Of a stretch of DNA of 64,000 nucleotides, positions 28,864 to 38,755 are shown one piece after another. Both the position numbers and the translations under genes were made by a program. Below the pieces are notes generated by a model, which saw only the letters and a program-made list of their open reading frames with translations, did not search any database and had not been told where the DNA came from. The DNA is from Enterobacter sp. GTDB taxonomy: Bacteria > Pseudomonadota > Gammaproteobacteria > Enterobacterales > Enterobacteriaceae. The first letter of the stretch is position 1. The number at the start of each line of letters is the position of its first letter. The stretch is from the NCBI GenBank assembly GCA_022649305.1, contig JALCNW010000001.1:1-64000 (forward strand), given 5' to 3'.

Positions 28864-30519
28864 TTATTCCTGTACCCACCATACGGCTTCAAAAGGGCGT
28901 AATAGCATTTTATCTGGTCGGGGGACGGCATTCTCGTAGTTGCTCAGTGCAATTCGCCATTCACCCTGAACCGGGGCAGGCAGCCACTGCTGAGGCTCAT
29001 GGCTCAGATTCGCCACGACAATCAGGGTTTGCCCCCGCCACTGGCGGCGGTAGCACCACAGCGACGGATCTTCAGGCAACAAGTCTTGATAATCCCCCCA
29101 CGTCAGCACTGGCAGGGTCTTGCGCAGACGGATCAGGGTTTGGTAGGTATAAAATACAGAATCCGGGTCCTCCAGCGCCGCACGGGCATTAATTGTCTCG
29201 TAGTTTTCGCAGACGCCAATCCACGGCTCTCCTTCACTAAACCCTGCGCTGTGCGAGGCATCCCACTGCATTGGCGTGCGGCCATTATCGCGCGATTTAC
29301 AAGCCAGAATCGCCAGTAACTCCTCCGCTTCGCGACCGTTCGCCCGCAGTTCGGCGAACATGTTGTGGCTTTCGACATCGCGGTAATCGGTAATGCGGGC
29401 GAAGTGCGGGTTGGTCATGCCAATTTCTTCGCCCTGGTAAATGTACGGTGTGCCCTGCATTCCGTGCAGAACCATGCCGAGCATTTTGGCCGCCGGGACG
29501 CGATACTCGCCTTCGTCGCCAAAGCGCGACACGATGCGCGGCTGATCGTGGTTACACCAGAACAGCGCATTCCACGCTTTGTTATGCATGCCCTGCTGCC
29601 AGTGGGTAAACAGGGCTTTCAGCGCGACAAAATCGGGTTTCGCCTTTATCCACTTTTCACCGTTCGGATAGTCGACCTTAAGGTGGTGGAAGTTAAAGGT
29701 CATCGACAGCTCACGCCCGTCGAGCGCGGCGTACTGCTGGCAGTTTTCCAGCGACGTCGAGGACATTTCGCCCACGGTCATCAGGTTACGCGGGGTAAAG
29801 ACGTCGCGGCTCATCTCCTGCAAATAGTCATGCACGCGCGGTCCGTCGGTGTAAAAGCGACGACCGTCGCCAATCTCGTCGTTCGGGAAGTCCTGATCCT
29901 TGGAGATCAGGTTAATCACGTCGAGACGCAGACCGTCCACGCCGCGATCGGCCCAGAACTCGCACACTTTTTTCAGCTCGGAGCGGACCTCTGGGTTCTC
30001 CCAGTTGAGGTCCGCCTGCTCTGGCGCAAAAAGGTGCAGGTAATACTGCTCGCTTTCGGCGTGCCAGCGCCAGGCGTTGCCGCCAAACTTGGAGCGCCAG
30101 TTATTCGGTAGCGCGTCCGGCGTACCGTCGCGCCAGATATAGAACTGCCGATACGGACTCTCTTTATTCAGCGATTCACGGAACCAGGCGTGCTGCGTGG
30201 AGGTGTGGTTGAGCACCATATCCAGCACGATGCGGATCCCACGGGTGTGCGCCTGAGTCACCAGCTCGTCAAAATCATCCAGCGTGCCGTAGGCCGGATC
30301 GATGGCGGTATAGTTCGCCACGTCGTATCCGTTATCGACCTGCGGAGAGATGTAGAACGGCGTCAGCCAGATGGCGTCGATGCCGAGGGTGTGAAGATAA
30401 TCGAGACGCTGCGTAACGCCGCGTAAATCACCGGTGCCGCGCCCGGTGGTGTCCTGGAAACTCTTTGGGTAAATCTGATAGATGACGCCGTTTTGCCACC
30501 AGTGGGGAAGGGTATTCAT
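28864..30519 (-). CDS. treC: Alpha,alpha-phosphotrehalase
   Basis: GH13 protein: MNTLPHWWQNGVIYQIYPKSFQDTTGRGTGDLRGV; adjacent to treB. Confidence 0.95.
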   Translation of the reverse strand: MNTLPHWWQNGVIYQIYPKSFQDTTGRGTGDLRGVTQRLDYLHTLGIDAIWLTPFYISPQVDNGYDVANYTAIDPAYGTLDDFDELVTQAHTRGIRIVLDMVLNHTSTQHAWFRESLNKESPYRQFYIWRDGTPDALPNNWRSKFGGNAWRWHAESEQYYLHLFAPEQADLNWENPEVRSELKKVCEFWADRGVDGLRLDVINLISKDQDFPNDEIGDGRRFYTDGPRVHDYLQEMSRDVFTPRNLMTVGEMSSTSLENCQQYAALDGRELSMTFNFHHLKVDYPNGEKWIKAKPDFVALKALFTHWQQGMHNKAWNALFWCNHDQPRIVSRFGDEGEYRVPAAKMLGMVLHGMQGTPYIYQGEEIGMTNPHFARITDYRDVESHNMFAELRANGREAEELLAILACKSRDNGRTPMQWDASHSAGFSEGEPWIGVCENYETINARAALEDPDSVFYTYQTLIRLRKTLPVLTWGDYQDLLPEDPSLWCYRRQWRGQTLIVVANLSHEPQQWLPAPVQGEWRIALSNYENAVPRPDKMLLRPFEAVWWVQE

Positions 30520-30541
30520 ATTTCGTTCCTGCAAATGCGAA

Positions 30542-30559
30542 GGGGCGCAAGTGCGCCCC
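30542..30559 (-). other. Intercistronic hairpin between treB and treC
   Basis: GGGGCGC-aagt-GCGCCCC. Confidence 0.5.
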
Positions 30560-30570
30560 GAAAGAAGGAT

Positions 30571-31989
30571 TTAAACAATCTGTAGCGTGCCCTGACGGAA
30601 CTTACGCTGATAAACCACGGTGGTGAGCGTCATCGGGACGATAACGGCTATCGCCGTTGCCAGCGCAAACACCTGCCAGTACGCGGGCTGAATGGAGAGA
30701 ATGCCCGGCAAGCCGCCGACGCCGATCCCGTTCGCCATCACACCGTTCAAACCGCACAGCAGCGCTGCCAGACCGGAGCCAATCATGGCGCACAGCATTG
30801 GGAAGCGGTATTTCAGGTTGATGCCGTACATCGCCGGTTCGGTCACGCCGAGGTAGGCGGAGATAGCCGCCGGAACCGAGATTTCACGCTCGTTGTGCTT
30901 GCGACTGACGATGATAATGCCGGTAACCGCAGAGGCCTGCGCAATGTTAGACAGCGCAATCAGCGGCCAGACGGGCGTACCGCCCAGGCTCTGAATCATC
31001 TGCATATCAATCGCTAACGTGGTCTGGTGTACGCCGGTAATCACCAGCGGGGCGTACAAGAAGCCAAACAGCGCGGCACCAATCGGCGCGAAGCTACCGG
31101 TCATCAGGTGACGCACCGCGAAGGCCACGCCGTCGCCAATCATGCGGCCAAACGGCCCAATAAACGCGTGTGCCAGGAATACCGCCAGAATCAGCGAACA
31201 GACCGGCACCACCACCAGATAAAGGTAATCCGGCACCAGGCGTTTTAAGCGGGTTTCAATAAAGCCGAGCGTCAGACCTGCCAGCAAGGCCGGTATAACC
31301 TGCGCCTGATAGCCGACTTTGGCGATGGTGAACAGGCCGAAATTCCACACGTCCGGCACCTGCTGACCCAGTAAGTAAGCGTTCATTAACTGCGGAGAAA
31401 CCAACGTGACGCCCAGCACGATACCGAGAATCGGGGTGCCGCCCATCTTGCGCACCGCCGACCAGCAAATCCCGACCGGCAGATAGAAGAAGATCGCTTC
31501 GCCAATCAGCCACAGGAAGTCATAGATGCTTTGCAGCGCGGGGTACATCTGCGCCAGCGTTTTGCCATCGCTCATCGGCACGTCGCCGATCACGTTACGA
31601 AAGCCCAGAATCAAGCCCCCGCTAATCAGCGCTGGCAGCAGTGGGAAGAAGATTTCCGCAAAGTGGGAAATCAACTGCTCATGCCATTTCATATTCTGGC
31701 GCGCGGCTTTTTTGGCCTGCTCTTTATCCGCAGACGAATGGCCGGTAGTCGCCAGTAGCGCCTGATAGTAATCGCCCACTTCGGTACCGATAACCACCTG
31801 GAACTGCCCGGCGTTGGTGAAGCAGCCCTTGACCATCGAAAGGTCTTCGATGGCTTTCGGGTTGGCTTTGGCCGGATCGTTCAGCACAAAGCGCAGGCGG
31901 GTGATGCAGTGGCTGACGGTCGCGATATTCTCGCGTCCTCCAACCAATACGATCAGTTGGTCGATGTCTGTTTGTTTGACTTTGCTCAT
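30571..31989 (-). CDS. treB: PTS trehalose EIIBC
   Basis: MSKVKQTDIDQLIVLVGGRENIATVSHCITRLRFVL (EIIB Cys) plus EIIC. Confidence 0.95.
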   Translation of the reverse strand: MSKVKQTDIDQLIVLVGGRENIATVSHCITRLRFVLNDPAKANPKAIEDLSMVKGCFTNAGQFQVVIGTEVGDYYQALLATTGHSSADKEQAKKAARQNMKWHEQLISHFAEIFFPLLPALISGGLILGFRNVIGDVPMSDGKTLAQMYPALQSIYDFLWLIGEAIFFYLPVGICWSAVRKMGGTPILGIVLGVTLVSPQLMNAYLLGQQVPDVWNFGLFTIAKVGYQAQVIPALLAGLTLGFIETRLKRLVPDYLYLVVVPVCSLILAVFLAHAFIGPFGRMIGDGVAFAVRHLMTGSFAPIGAALFGFLYAPLVITGVHQTTLAIDMQMIQSLGGTPVWPLIALSNIAQASAVTGIIIVSRKHNEREISVPAAISAYLGVTEPAMYGINLKYRFPMLCAMIGSGLAALLCGLNGVMANGIGVGGLPGILSIQPAYWQVFALATAIAVIVPMTLTTVVYQRKFRQGTLQIV

Positions 31990-32062
31990 CATGAAACCTC
32001 ATGACAGATGGAAGGGTAATGACCTGGACGCAAGCCTACTCTTTAAGCGTAACGGCGAAAAT

Positions 32063-32074
32063 GGGAACGTTCCC
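32063..32074. promoter_or_regulatory. TreR-type operator
   Basis: GGGAACGTTCCC perfect palindrome between treR and treB. Confidence 0.75.
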
Positions 32075-32114
32075 GAAATCAGGCAAAGATCACAATAATC
32101 CGTTTCAAGGGGGT

Positions 32115-33062
32115 TCAGGAAAGGTGAGCTGGGATGACGATTTGTCGTGGTTCGCTGCGTCCGTTGATCTGCTCGATCAGCTGCGATGCCGCCTGACGAC
32201 CAGCTTCGGCGTAGCCGGGATCGACGGTGACAATTTCCGGGTGCAAGAATTTCATCAGCGGCGTACTGCCCACGCTTGCCAGCTGGACGCTCTCAATGCG
32301 TTGCTCTTGTAAATACTTGCTCGCACCGAGCGCGAGGGTATCGGTCGCGCACACCAGCGCAGTGGTCTGCGCGGTCAACACGCTGGCAACCTGATCGTAG
32401 CCTTGCTTCATGGCCAGGCCGGGCAGGGAAGCGACCGCAGGCAGGTTATGTTTTTTACAGAACGCCAGGTACGCTTCATGGCGGCGTTTACCGGTGGTCA
32501 CGTCGCTGTGCGGCACGCCCAGGTAGCTGATATGACGATGGCCCTGCTCGTAAAGGCGCTGCATCAGGGTACGAATCGCCCCTTCATCGTCATAACAAAC
32601 GGAGGCAAAGCCATGCGCATCGCGCGCCAGCATCACCAGCGAAGCCTGCCACGGTTTGAGCATTTCATCCTGAATGCCGGTAAAACCAAACAGCACTACG
32701 CCGTCGATATTGCGACGTTGCAGCATGCCGAGATGCTCTTCCACCATGTGCGTTGAAAACTGGCTTTCCATCATGATCGGATCGTAGCCCTGCTCGTAAA
32801 AGGCGGGCAGCATGGTTTGTACGGCGAGGTTTTCAGACAAGGAATCAAGACGAGAAACAATAATCGCCACCACTTTGTCGCTCTGCCCACGCATGGCGCG
32901 CGCGGAGCGGGAAGGAGAAAAACCATGCTGATTCATCACCGCTTCGACGCGTTCACGCGTACGCTGGCTGACACCGCTTTCGTTGTTCAGCACGCGCGAC
33001 ACGGTGGATTTCCCCACGCCGCTTAATCGGGCAATGTCTTTAATGGTCAGGCGGTTCTGCAT
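32115..33062 (-). CDS. treR: Trehalose operon repressor (LacI family)
   Basis: 315 aa; MQNRLTIKDIARLSGVGKSTVSRVLNNESGVSQRTRERVEAV. Confidence 0.94.
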   Translation of the reverse strand: MQNRLTIKDIARLSGVGKSTVSRVLNNESGVSQRTRERVEAVMNQHGFSPSRSARAMRGQSDKVVAIIVSRLDSLSENLAVQTMLPAFYEQGYDPIMMESQFSTHMVEEHLGMLQRRNIDGVVLFGFTGIQDEMLKPWQASLVMLARDAHGFASVCYDDEGAIRTLMQRLYEQGHRHISYLGVPHSDVTTGKRRHEAYLAFCKKHNLPAVASLPGLAMKQGYDQVASVLTAQTTALVCATDTLALGASKYLQEQRIESVQLASVGSTPLMKFLHPEIVTVDPGYAEAGRQAASQLIEQINGRSEPRQIVIPAHLS

Positions 33063-33139
33063 CCTTTATTCCCTGTAACAGCGACAAAGTAGTCAATTGA
33101 GCCTAATGCGACAGCACATTTTCGCAATGGGCAAAGTCT

Positions 33140-33174
33140 GGTTTACGTCTGGTTTAGTTCTGAAGGGGTATCAT
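33140..33174 (+). promoter_or_regulatory. PhoP box and -10 element of mgtA promoter
   Basis: GGTTTA-CGTCT-GGTTTA (33140-33156), then TATCAT 12 nt downstream. Confidence 0.85.
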
Positions 33175-33254
33175 ACCGCCCGAATCGTCACAAACGGTAT
33201 GGTTAAATCCGTATACTGCGCGGCGTTATTATACTTTTACTTACCGGAGGCTGT

Positions 33255-33308
33255 ATGGATCCCGATCCCACCCCTCTCTCGAAATGGAGAGACCTTTCTT
33301 TCCGGTAA
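33255..33308 (+). CDS. mgtL: MgtL leader peptide (MDPDPTPLSKWRDLSFR)
   Basis: 17-codon Pro-rich ORF in the mgtA 5' leader, not in the ORF track; resembles enteric MgtL as recalled. Confidence 0.82.
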   Translation: MDPDPTPLSKWRDLSFR

Positions 33309-33451
33309 GCCAGCTTTTGCTGCCTCGCCGGTGATGTGAGGCAGTAACGCCCTAAAACGTTCCTGCTTAAAAATTCTGAGTGCCATTCAGGTACGGCTTT
33401 GCCACGCCTGAAGGAAATACTGCGTCCGTCTACGGATGCGGGGGACTGCTT

Positions 33452-36160
33452 ATGCTGAAAAATATCACCCGCCAGCTGCTTGCTCAGCTGCATCGCCATC
33501 TACCGCGTCGCCTTGTGCAACGCGATCCGCTGCCAAACGCCAAAAATATGGCTGGCGCGACGATTCCACACACGCTTACCGCACAGTGCCTGAACGCCGC
33601 CGCCATGGACGAGAACGAAGTCTGGCGCGCATATGGCGGACATCCCGAAGGGCTGAACGCCGCTGAAGTCGAAAAAACGCGCGCCGAGCACGGGGACAAC
33701 ACCATCCCGGCGCAAAAGCCGTCACCGTGGTGGGTGCATCTGTGGCTGTGCTATCGCAACCCGTTTAACCTGCTGCTCACCGTCCTGGCGATTGTCTCCT
33801 ACGCCACGGAAGACCTGTTTGCCGCTGGCGTCATCGCACTGATGGTATGTATCTCGACGCTGCTGAACTTCATCCAGGAATCGCGTTCCACCCGTGCGGC
33901 GGATGCGTTGAAAGCGATGGTCAGCAACACCGCCACGGTGTCGCGCGTGATCAATGATAAAGGGGAAAACGCGTGGGTCGAGCTGCCTATCGACCAGTTG
34001 GTGCGGGGCGACATTATTAAGCTGGCGGCAGGGGACATGATCCCGGCGGACCTGCGCATTGTTCAGGCGCGCGATCTGTTTGTTGCGCAGTCTTCGCTGA
34101 CCGGCGAATCTTTACCGGTAGAGAAAGTAGCGCGCAGCCGTGACCCAGAGCAAACCAACCCGCTTGAGTGCGATACCCTGTGCTTTATGGGTACCACGGT
34201 GGTGAGCGGCACGGCGCAGGCTATCGTGATCGCCACGGGCGGCAACACCTGGTTCGGCCAGCTTGCCGGGCGCGTTAGCGAGCAGGAAAGCGAGCCGAAC
34301 GCCTTCCAGAAAGGCATTGGCCGCGTCAGCATGTTGCTGATCCGCTTTATGATGGTGATGACGCCAATTGTGTTGCTGATCAATGGCTACACCAAAGGCG
34401 ACTGGTGGGAAGCGGCGCTGTTTTCGCTCTCCGTCGCGGTAGGCTTAACCCCGGAAATGCTGCCGATGATCGTCACCTCCACGCTGGCGCGCGGGGCGGT
34501 TAAACTCTCTAAGCAAAAAGTCATTGTTAAACACCTCGACGCCATCCAGAACTTTGGCGCGATGGATATCCTGTGTACCGACAAAACCGGCACGCTGACC
34601 CAGGATAAAATCGTGCTGGAAAACCACACCGATATTTCTGGCAAAGTCAGCGAGCGCGTCCTGCACACCGCGTGGCTGAACAGCCATTACCAGACCGGCC
34701 TGAAAAACCTGCTGGATGTGGCGGTGCTGGAAGGTGTCGATGAGGAGTCTGCACGCGCGCTCTCTACGCGCTGGCAGAAAGTGGACGAAATCCCGTTCGA
34801 TTTTGAACGTCGCCGGATGTCGGTGGTGGTCAACGAGCAGGCCGATGCGCATCAGTTGATCTGCAAAGGCGCGTTGCAGGAGATACTCAATGTCTCTACT
34901 CAGGTGCGTCATAACGGCGAGATTGTGCCGCTGGACGACACCATGCTGCGCCGCATCAAACGCGTGACCGATAATCTCAACCGTCAGGGGCTGCGCGTGG
35001 TGGCGGTGGCCAGCAAATTCCTGCCTGCCCGTGAAGGTGACTACCAGCGTATCGACGAATCCGATTTGATCCTCGAAGGTTATATCGCATTCCTCGATCC
35101 GCCGAAGGAGACCACGGCTCCGGCGCTGAAGGCGCTTAAAGCCAGCGGCATCACCGTGAAAATTCTGACAGGTGACAGCGAGCTGGTAGCGGCCAAAGTG
35201 TGTCGTGAAGTGGGGCTGGAGACAGGCGAGGTGGTGACGGGCAGCGATATCGAAACGCTCTCTGACGACCAGTTGGCCGAGCTTGCGAAACACACTACGC
35301 TGTTTGCACGCCTGACGCCGATGCACAAAGAACGCATTGTGACCCTGCTGCGTCGCGAAGGCCACGTTGTGGGCTTTATGGGCGATGGCATCAACGATGC
35401 GCCTGCGCTGCGTGCGGCGGATATCGGGATTTCCGTTGACGGTGCGGTAGATATCGCCCGTGAGGCGGCCGATATTATCCTGCTGGAAAAAAGCCTGATG
35501 GTGCTGGAGCAGGGCGTGATTGAAGGGCGTCGTACCTTCGCCAATATGCTCAAATACATCAAAATGACCGCCAGCTCCAACTTCGGTAACGTCTTCAGCG
35601 TGCTGGTGGCGAGCGCCTTCCTGCCGTTCCTGCCGATGCTGCCGCTGCACCTGCTGGTTCAGAACCTGATGTACGACGTATCGCAGGTGGCGATCCCGTT
35701 TGATAACGTTGATGACGAGCAGATCCAAAAGCCGCAGCGCTGGAACCCGTCCGATCTTGGGCGCTTTATGCTGTTCTTTGGACCGATCAGCTCGATCTTT
35801 GACATCCTGACCTTCTGCCTGATGTGGTTTGTGTTCCACGCCAACACGCCGGAACATCAAACGCTGTTCCAGTCCGGCTGGTTCGTGGTCGGCCTGCTGT
35901 CGCAAACGCTAATTGTGCATATGATCCGCACGCGCCGTATTCCGTTCATCCAGAGCCGTGCCGCCTGGCCACTGATGCTGATGACGGTGCTGGTGATGGT
36001 GATGGGTATCGCGTTGCCGTTCTCGCCGCTGGCGAGCTATCTGCACCTGCAGGCGCTGCCGTTGAGCTACTTCCCATGGCTGGTGGCGATTCTGGCAGGC
36101 TACATGGTGCTGACGCAGATGGTGAAAGGGATCTACGCCCGTCGATATGGGTGGCAGTAA
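33452..36160 (+). CDS. mgtA: Magnesium-translocating P-type ATPase
   Basis: 902 aa from MLKNITRQLLAQLHRHLPRRLVQRDPLP; DKTGTLT; GDGINDAPAL. Confidence 0.95.
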   Translation: MLKNITRQLLAQLHRHLPRRLVQRDPLPNAKNMAGATIPHTLTAQCLNAAAMDENEVWRAYGGHPEGLNAAEVEKTRAEHGDNTIPAQKPSPWWVHLWLCYRNPFNLLLTVLAIVSYATEDLFAAGVIALMVCISTLLNFIQESRSTRAADALKAMVSNTATVSRVINDKGENAWVELPIDQLVRGDIIKLAAGDMIPADLRIVQARDLFVAQSSLTGESLPVEKVARSRDPEQTNPLECDTLCFMGTTVVSGTAQAIVIATGGNTWFGQLAGRVSEQESEPNAFQKGIGRVSMLLIRFMMVMTPIVLLINGYTKGDWWEAALFSLSVAVGLTPEMLPMIVTSTLARGAVKLSKQKVIVKHLDAIQNFGAMDILCTDKTGTLTQDKIVLENHTDISGKVSERVLHTAWLNSHYQTGLKNLLDVAVLEGVDEESARALSTRWQKVDEIPFDFERRRMSVVVNEQADAHQLICKGALQEILNVSTQVRHNGEIVPLDDTMLRRIKRVTDNLNRQGLRVVAVASKFLPAREGDYQRIDESDLILEGYIAFLDPPKETTAPALKALKASGITVKILTGDSELVAAKVCREVGLETGEVVTGSDIETLSDDQLAELAKHTTLFARLTPMHKERIVTLLRREGHVVGFMGDGINDAPALRAADIGISVDGAVDIAREAADIILLEKSLMVLEQGVIEGRRTFANMLKYIKMTASSNFGNVFSVLVASAFLPFLPMLPLHLLVQNLMYDVSQVAIPFDNVDDEQIQKPQRWNPSDLGRFMLFFGPISSIFDILTFCLMWFVFHANTPEHQTLFQSGWFVVGLLSQTLIVHMIRTRRIPFIQSRAAWPLMLMTVLVMVMGIALPFSPLASYLHLQALPLSYFPWLVAILAGYMVLTQMVKGIYARRYGWQ

Positions 36161-36167
36161 GTCACCA

Positions 36168-36207
36168 CACCCTCGCCCCTTTGGGGAGAGGGTCGGGGTG
36201 AGGGGCT
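36168..36207. repeat. Palindromic intergenic repeat downstream of mgtA
   Basis: ACCCTCGCCCCTTTGGGGAGAGGGTCGGGGTGAGGGGC. Confidence 0.75.
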
Positions 36208-36332
36208 ACGTTTTCTCCCAAATTCAACAACCTGTGATCTCCGTCGCCTGCTTCGCTTGACGACTATTTAAGCGCATGTTAACAAAATGTTTTGCCTTTA
36301 TTTGGCCCGTCAGATTCAGATAAGGAACATTC

Positions 36333-38717
36333 ATGTTGCGCTATGGTCTTCTTACCGCCGGGCTTTTGCTCGGCGCTTCTGCGCTTGCCGCGCCGGCAGG
36401 CGATCTCCCCCTGATGCCTTGGCCTGCCAAAGTCGAACGTCCTGGCACGCAGGGCGTGCTGGTGCTTAACGATAAAATTTCTGTCAGCGTCACCGGGGAC
36501 GATCTCGGTGATGCCGTGAATCGCCTGCGCCAGCGCATCGCGCTGCAAACGGGCTGGACGTTACAACCACAGGCCGACAAGCCTGATAATCCCACCATTC
36601 GTATCGCGATGGCTAAAAAGGTGAAGCCACAGCCGCTGCCCGACAGCGATGAAAGCTACACGCTCACCGTGGATGCTAACGGCGTAAACATCTCTGCCAA
36701 TACCCGCTTTGGCGCGCTGCGGGCGATGGAAACCCTGCTCCAGCTTATTCAAAACGGCGCGGAAAATACCTCGCTGCCGTGGGTGAGTATCGAGGATGCC
36801 CCGCGCTTCCCATGGCGCGGTTTGCTGCTGGACTCGGCTCGACACTTCATTCCGCTTGAGGATATCAAACGCCAGATCGATGGCATGGCGGCGGCGAAGC
36901 TGAACGTTCTGCACTGGCATTTGACCGACGATCAGGGCTGGCGCTTTACCTCAAAACGTTATCCAAAACTGACGGCGCTCGCCAGCGACGGACTGTTCTA
37001 CACGCCGGAGCAAATGCGTGAAGTCGTGCGCTATGCCACCGCGCGCGGCATTCGCGTGGTGCCGGAGATAGACATGCCGGGGCACGCCTCGGCGATTGCC
37101 GTGGCCTATCCCGAGCTGATGAGCGCGCCAGGCCCGTATGAAATGGAACGCCACTGGGGCGTGCTAAAGCCGGTCCTGGATCCTACAAAAGAGGCAACCT
37201 ATACGTTTGCTGAGGCGATAATCAGCGAACTGGCGGCGATTTTCCCCGATCCGTATCTGCACATTGGCGGCGACGAGGTGGACGACACCCATTGGAAGGA
37301 AAGCGCCGCCATCCAGCAGTTTATGCGCACCAACAAATTAGCCGACAGCCACGCGCTACAGGCGTACTTCAACCGCAAGCTGGAAACGATCCTCGAAAAA
37401 AACCATCGTCAGATGGTGGGCTGGGATGAGATCTACCATCCCGATCTGCCAAAAAACATCCTGATCCAGTCGTGGCAGGGGCAGGACGCGCTGGGTGAAG
37501 TGGCGAAGCACGGCTACAAGGGCATTCTCTCCACCGGTTTCTATCTCGATCAGCCCCAGAGCACCGCGTATCACTATCGCAATGAGATCGTGCCGCAGGG
37601 CCTTAACGGCGTGGATACCCTTACCGATAACGACAGCGCGCAGAGCTGGTCCTTCACCATGCCGCGTCTGAAAGGTAAGCCGGTCGAGGGCAGCTTTACG
37701 CTGGTGAAAGGGGATACCGGCTGGCGTGGATTTATTGATTTCAGCGGCAAATCCCGCCGGGCAGTTAATGACATTGAATGGCGTGATGACAACCAGGTGA
37801 CCTTCACGGTCGATACCTGGATGGGCGAAACACGGCCTGTGGTGAACGTGACGGACGACAAGCTCAGCGGCTACTTCCTGGTGGGCAACGCCCGCTATCC
37901 CATAACGGGCGCACGTCTTGATGACGTGCCGAAAGGGACTCAGCCTGTGGTGCCGGATGCGGGTCAGCAGGCTAACCTGATGGGCGGTGAAGCCGCGCTA
38001 TGGGCGGAAAACGTGGTCGCGCCGGTGCTGGATATTAAGCTCTGGCCACGTGCGTTTGCGGTCGCAGAGCGGTTGTGGTCGGCGCAGGATGTGAATGATA
38101 TCGACAACATGTACACCCGTTTGCAGGCGATGGACAGCTGGACCACGGTATCGGTGGGTTTACAGCAGCACAGCCAGCAGCTGGCGTACTTTACCCGTCT
38201 GGGTAACAGTGCCGACACATTAGCGCTGCAAATCCTTGCGCAGGCCGTTGAGCCTGCGCAGTATTACACGCGTCAGCATCTTAAATTCCAGGCGGGAAAT
38301 TACCATCAGTTTGAGCCGCTCAACCGTTATGCCGATGCGTTAAGCGCGGAAAGCAACACGGTGCGTCAGATGAACAAGTGGGCCGAGCGATTGATCAGCG
38401 ATGCGGAAGATACGGAAAGCGCAGAAGCGCTGCGTCACGTTTTTAATCGCTGGCAGAGCAACACCAGCGACGCGCTGGCAGTAAGCGAAAACAACTACCA
38501 GTTGAAGGCGTTGAAACCGGTGATTCAGGAGGTGGATAAGCTGTCATCGATTGGACTGAGGTTGACGGATTTGGTGGCACGTCAGGGAACGCTGGATGAC
38601 AAAGAGATTGCGTCGATCCAGAGCGAGCTGGATAACGCAGCGAAAATACAGGATGAAGTGGTGATTGCGGCGGTTTATCCGCTGGAAACATTACTACGCG
38701 CAACGCGGAATCCGTAG
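36333..38717 (+). CDS. GH20 beta-N-acetylhexosaminidase with signal peptide
   Basis: 794 aa; LHWHLTDDQGWRF, PEIDMPGHASA, LHIGGDEVDD catalytic DE. Confidence 0.92.
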   Translation: MLRYGLLTAGLLLGASALAAPAGDLPLMPWPAKVERPGTQGVLVLNDKISVSVTGDDLGDAVNRLRQRIALQTGWTLQPQADKPDNPTIRIAMAKKVKPQPLPDSDESYTLTVDANGVNISANTRFGALRAMETLLQLIQNGAENTSLPWVSIEDAPRFPWRGLLLDSARHFIPLEDIKRQIDGMAAAKLNVLHWHLTDDQGWRFTSKRYPKLTALASDGLFYTPEQMREVVRYATARGIRVVPEIDMPGHASAIAVAYPELMSAPGPYEMERHWGVLKPVLDPTKEATYTFAEAIISELAAIFPDPYLHIGGDEVDDTHWKESAAIQQFMRTNKLADSHALQAYFNRKLETILEKNHRQMVGWDEIYHPDLPKNILIQSWQGQDALGEVAKHGYKGILSTGFYLDQPQSTAYHYRNEIVPQGLNGVDTLTDNDSAQSWSFTMPRLKGKPVEGSFTLVKGDTGWRGFIDFSGKSRRAVNDIEWRDDNQVTFTVDTWMGETRPVVNVTDDKLSGYFLVGNARYPITGARLDDVPKGTQPVVPDAGQQANLMGGEAALWAENVVAPVLDIKLWPRAFAVAERLWSAQDVNDIDNMYTRLQAMDSWTTVSVGLQQHSQQLAYFTRLGNSADTLALQILAQAVEPAQYYTRQHLKFQAGNYHQFEPLNRYADALSAESNTVRQMNKWAERLISDAEDTESAEALRHVFNRWQSNTSDALAVSENNYQLKALKPVIQEVDKLSSIGLRLTDLVARQGTLDDKEIASIQSELDNAAKIQDEVVIAAVYPLETLLRATRNP

Positions 38718-38724
38718 TCAATAC

Positions 38725-38747
38725 CCCTCACCCATAGGGTGAGGGGT
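38725..38747. repeat. Short palindromic repeat between convergent genes
   Basis: CCCCTCACCCATAGGGTGAGGGG. Confidence 0.6.
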
Positions 38748-38755
38748 CAGTCAAC

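Noticed and set aside
33271-33295. CCACCCCTCTCTCGAAATGGAGAGA as another copy of the palindromic repeat
   Set aside because: This is the mgtL coding sequence and leader structure, not the repeat family
34445-35905. 486-aa ORF on - strand
   Set aside because: Fully antisense to mgtA, low-complexity His/Arg/Gln-rich translation typical of a GC-rich shadow frame
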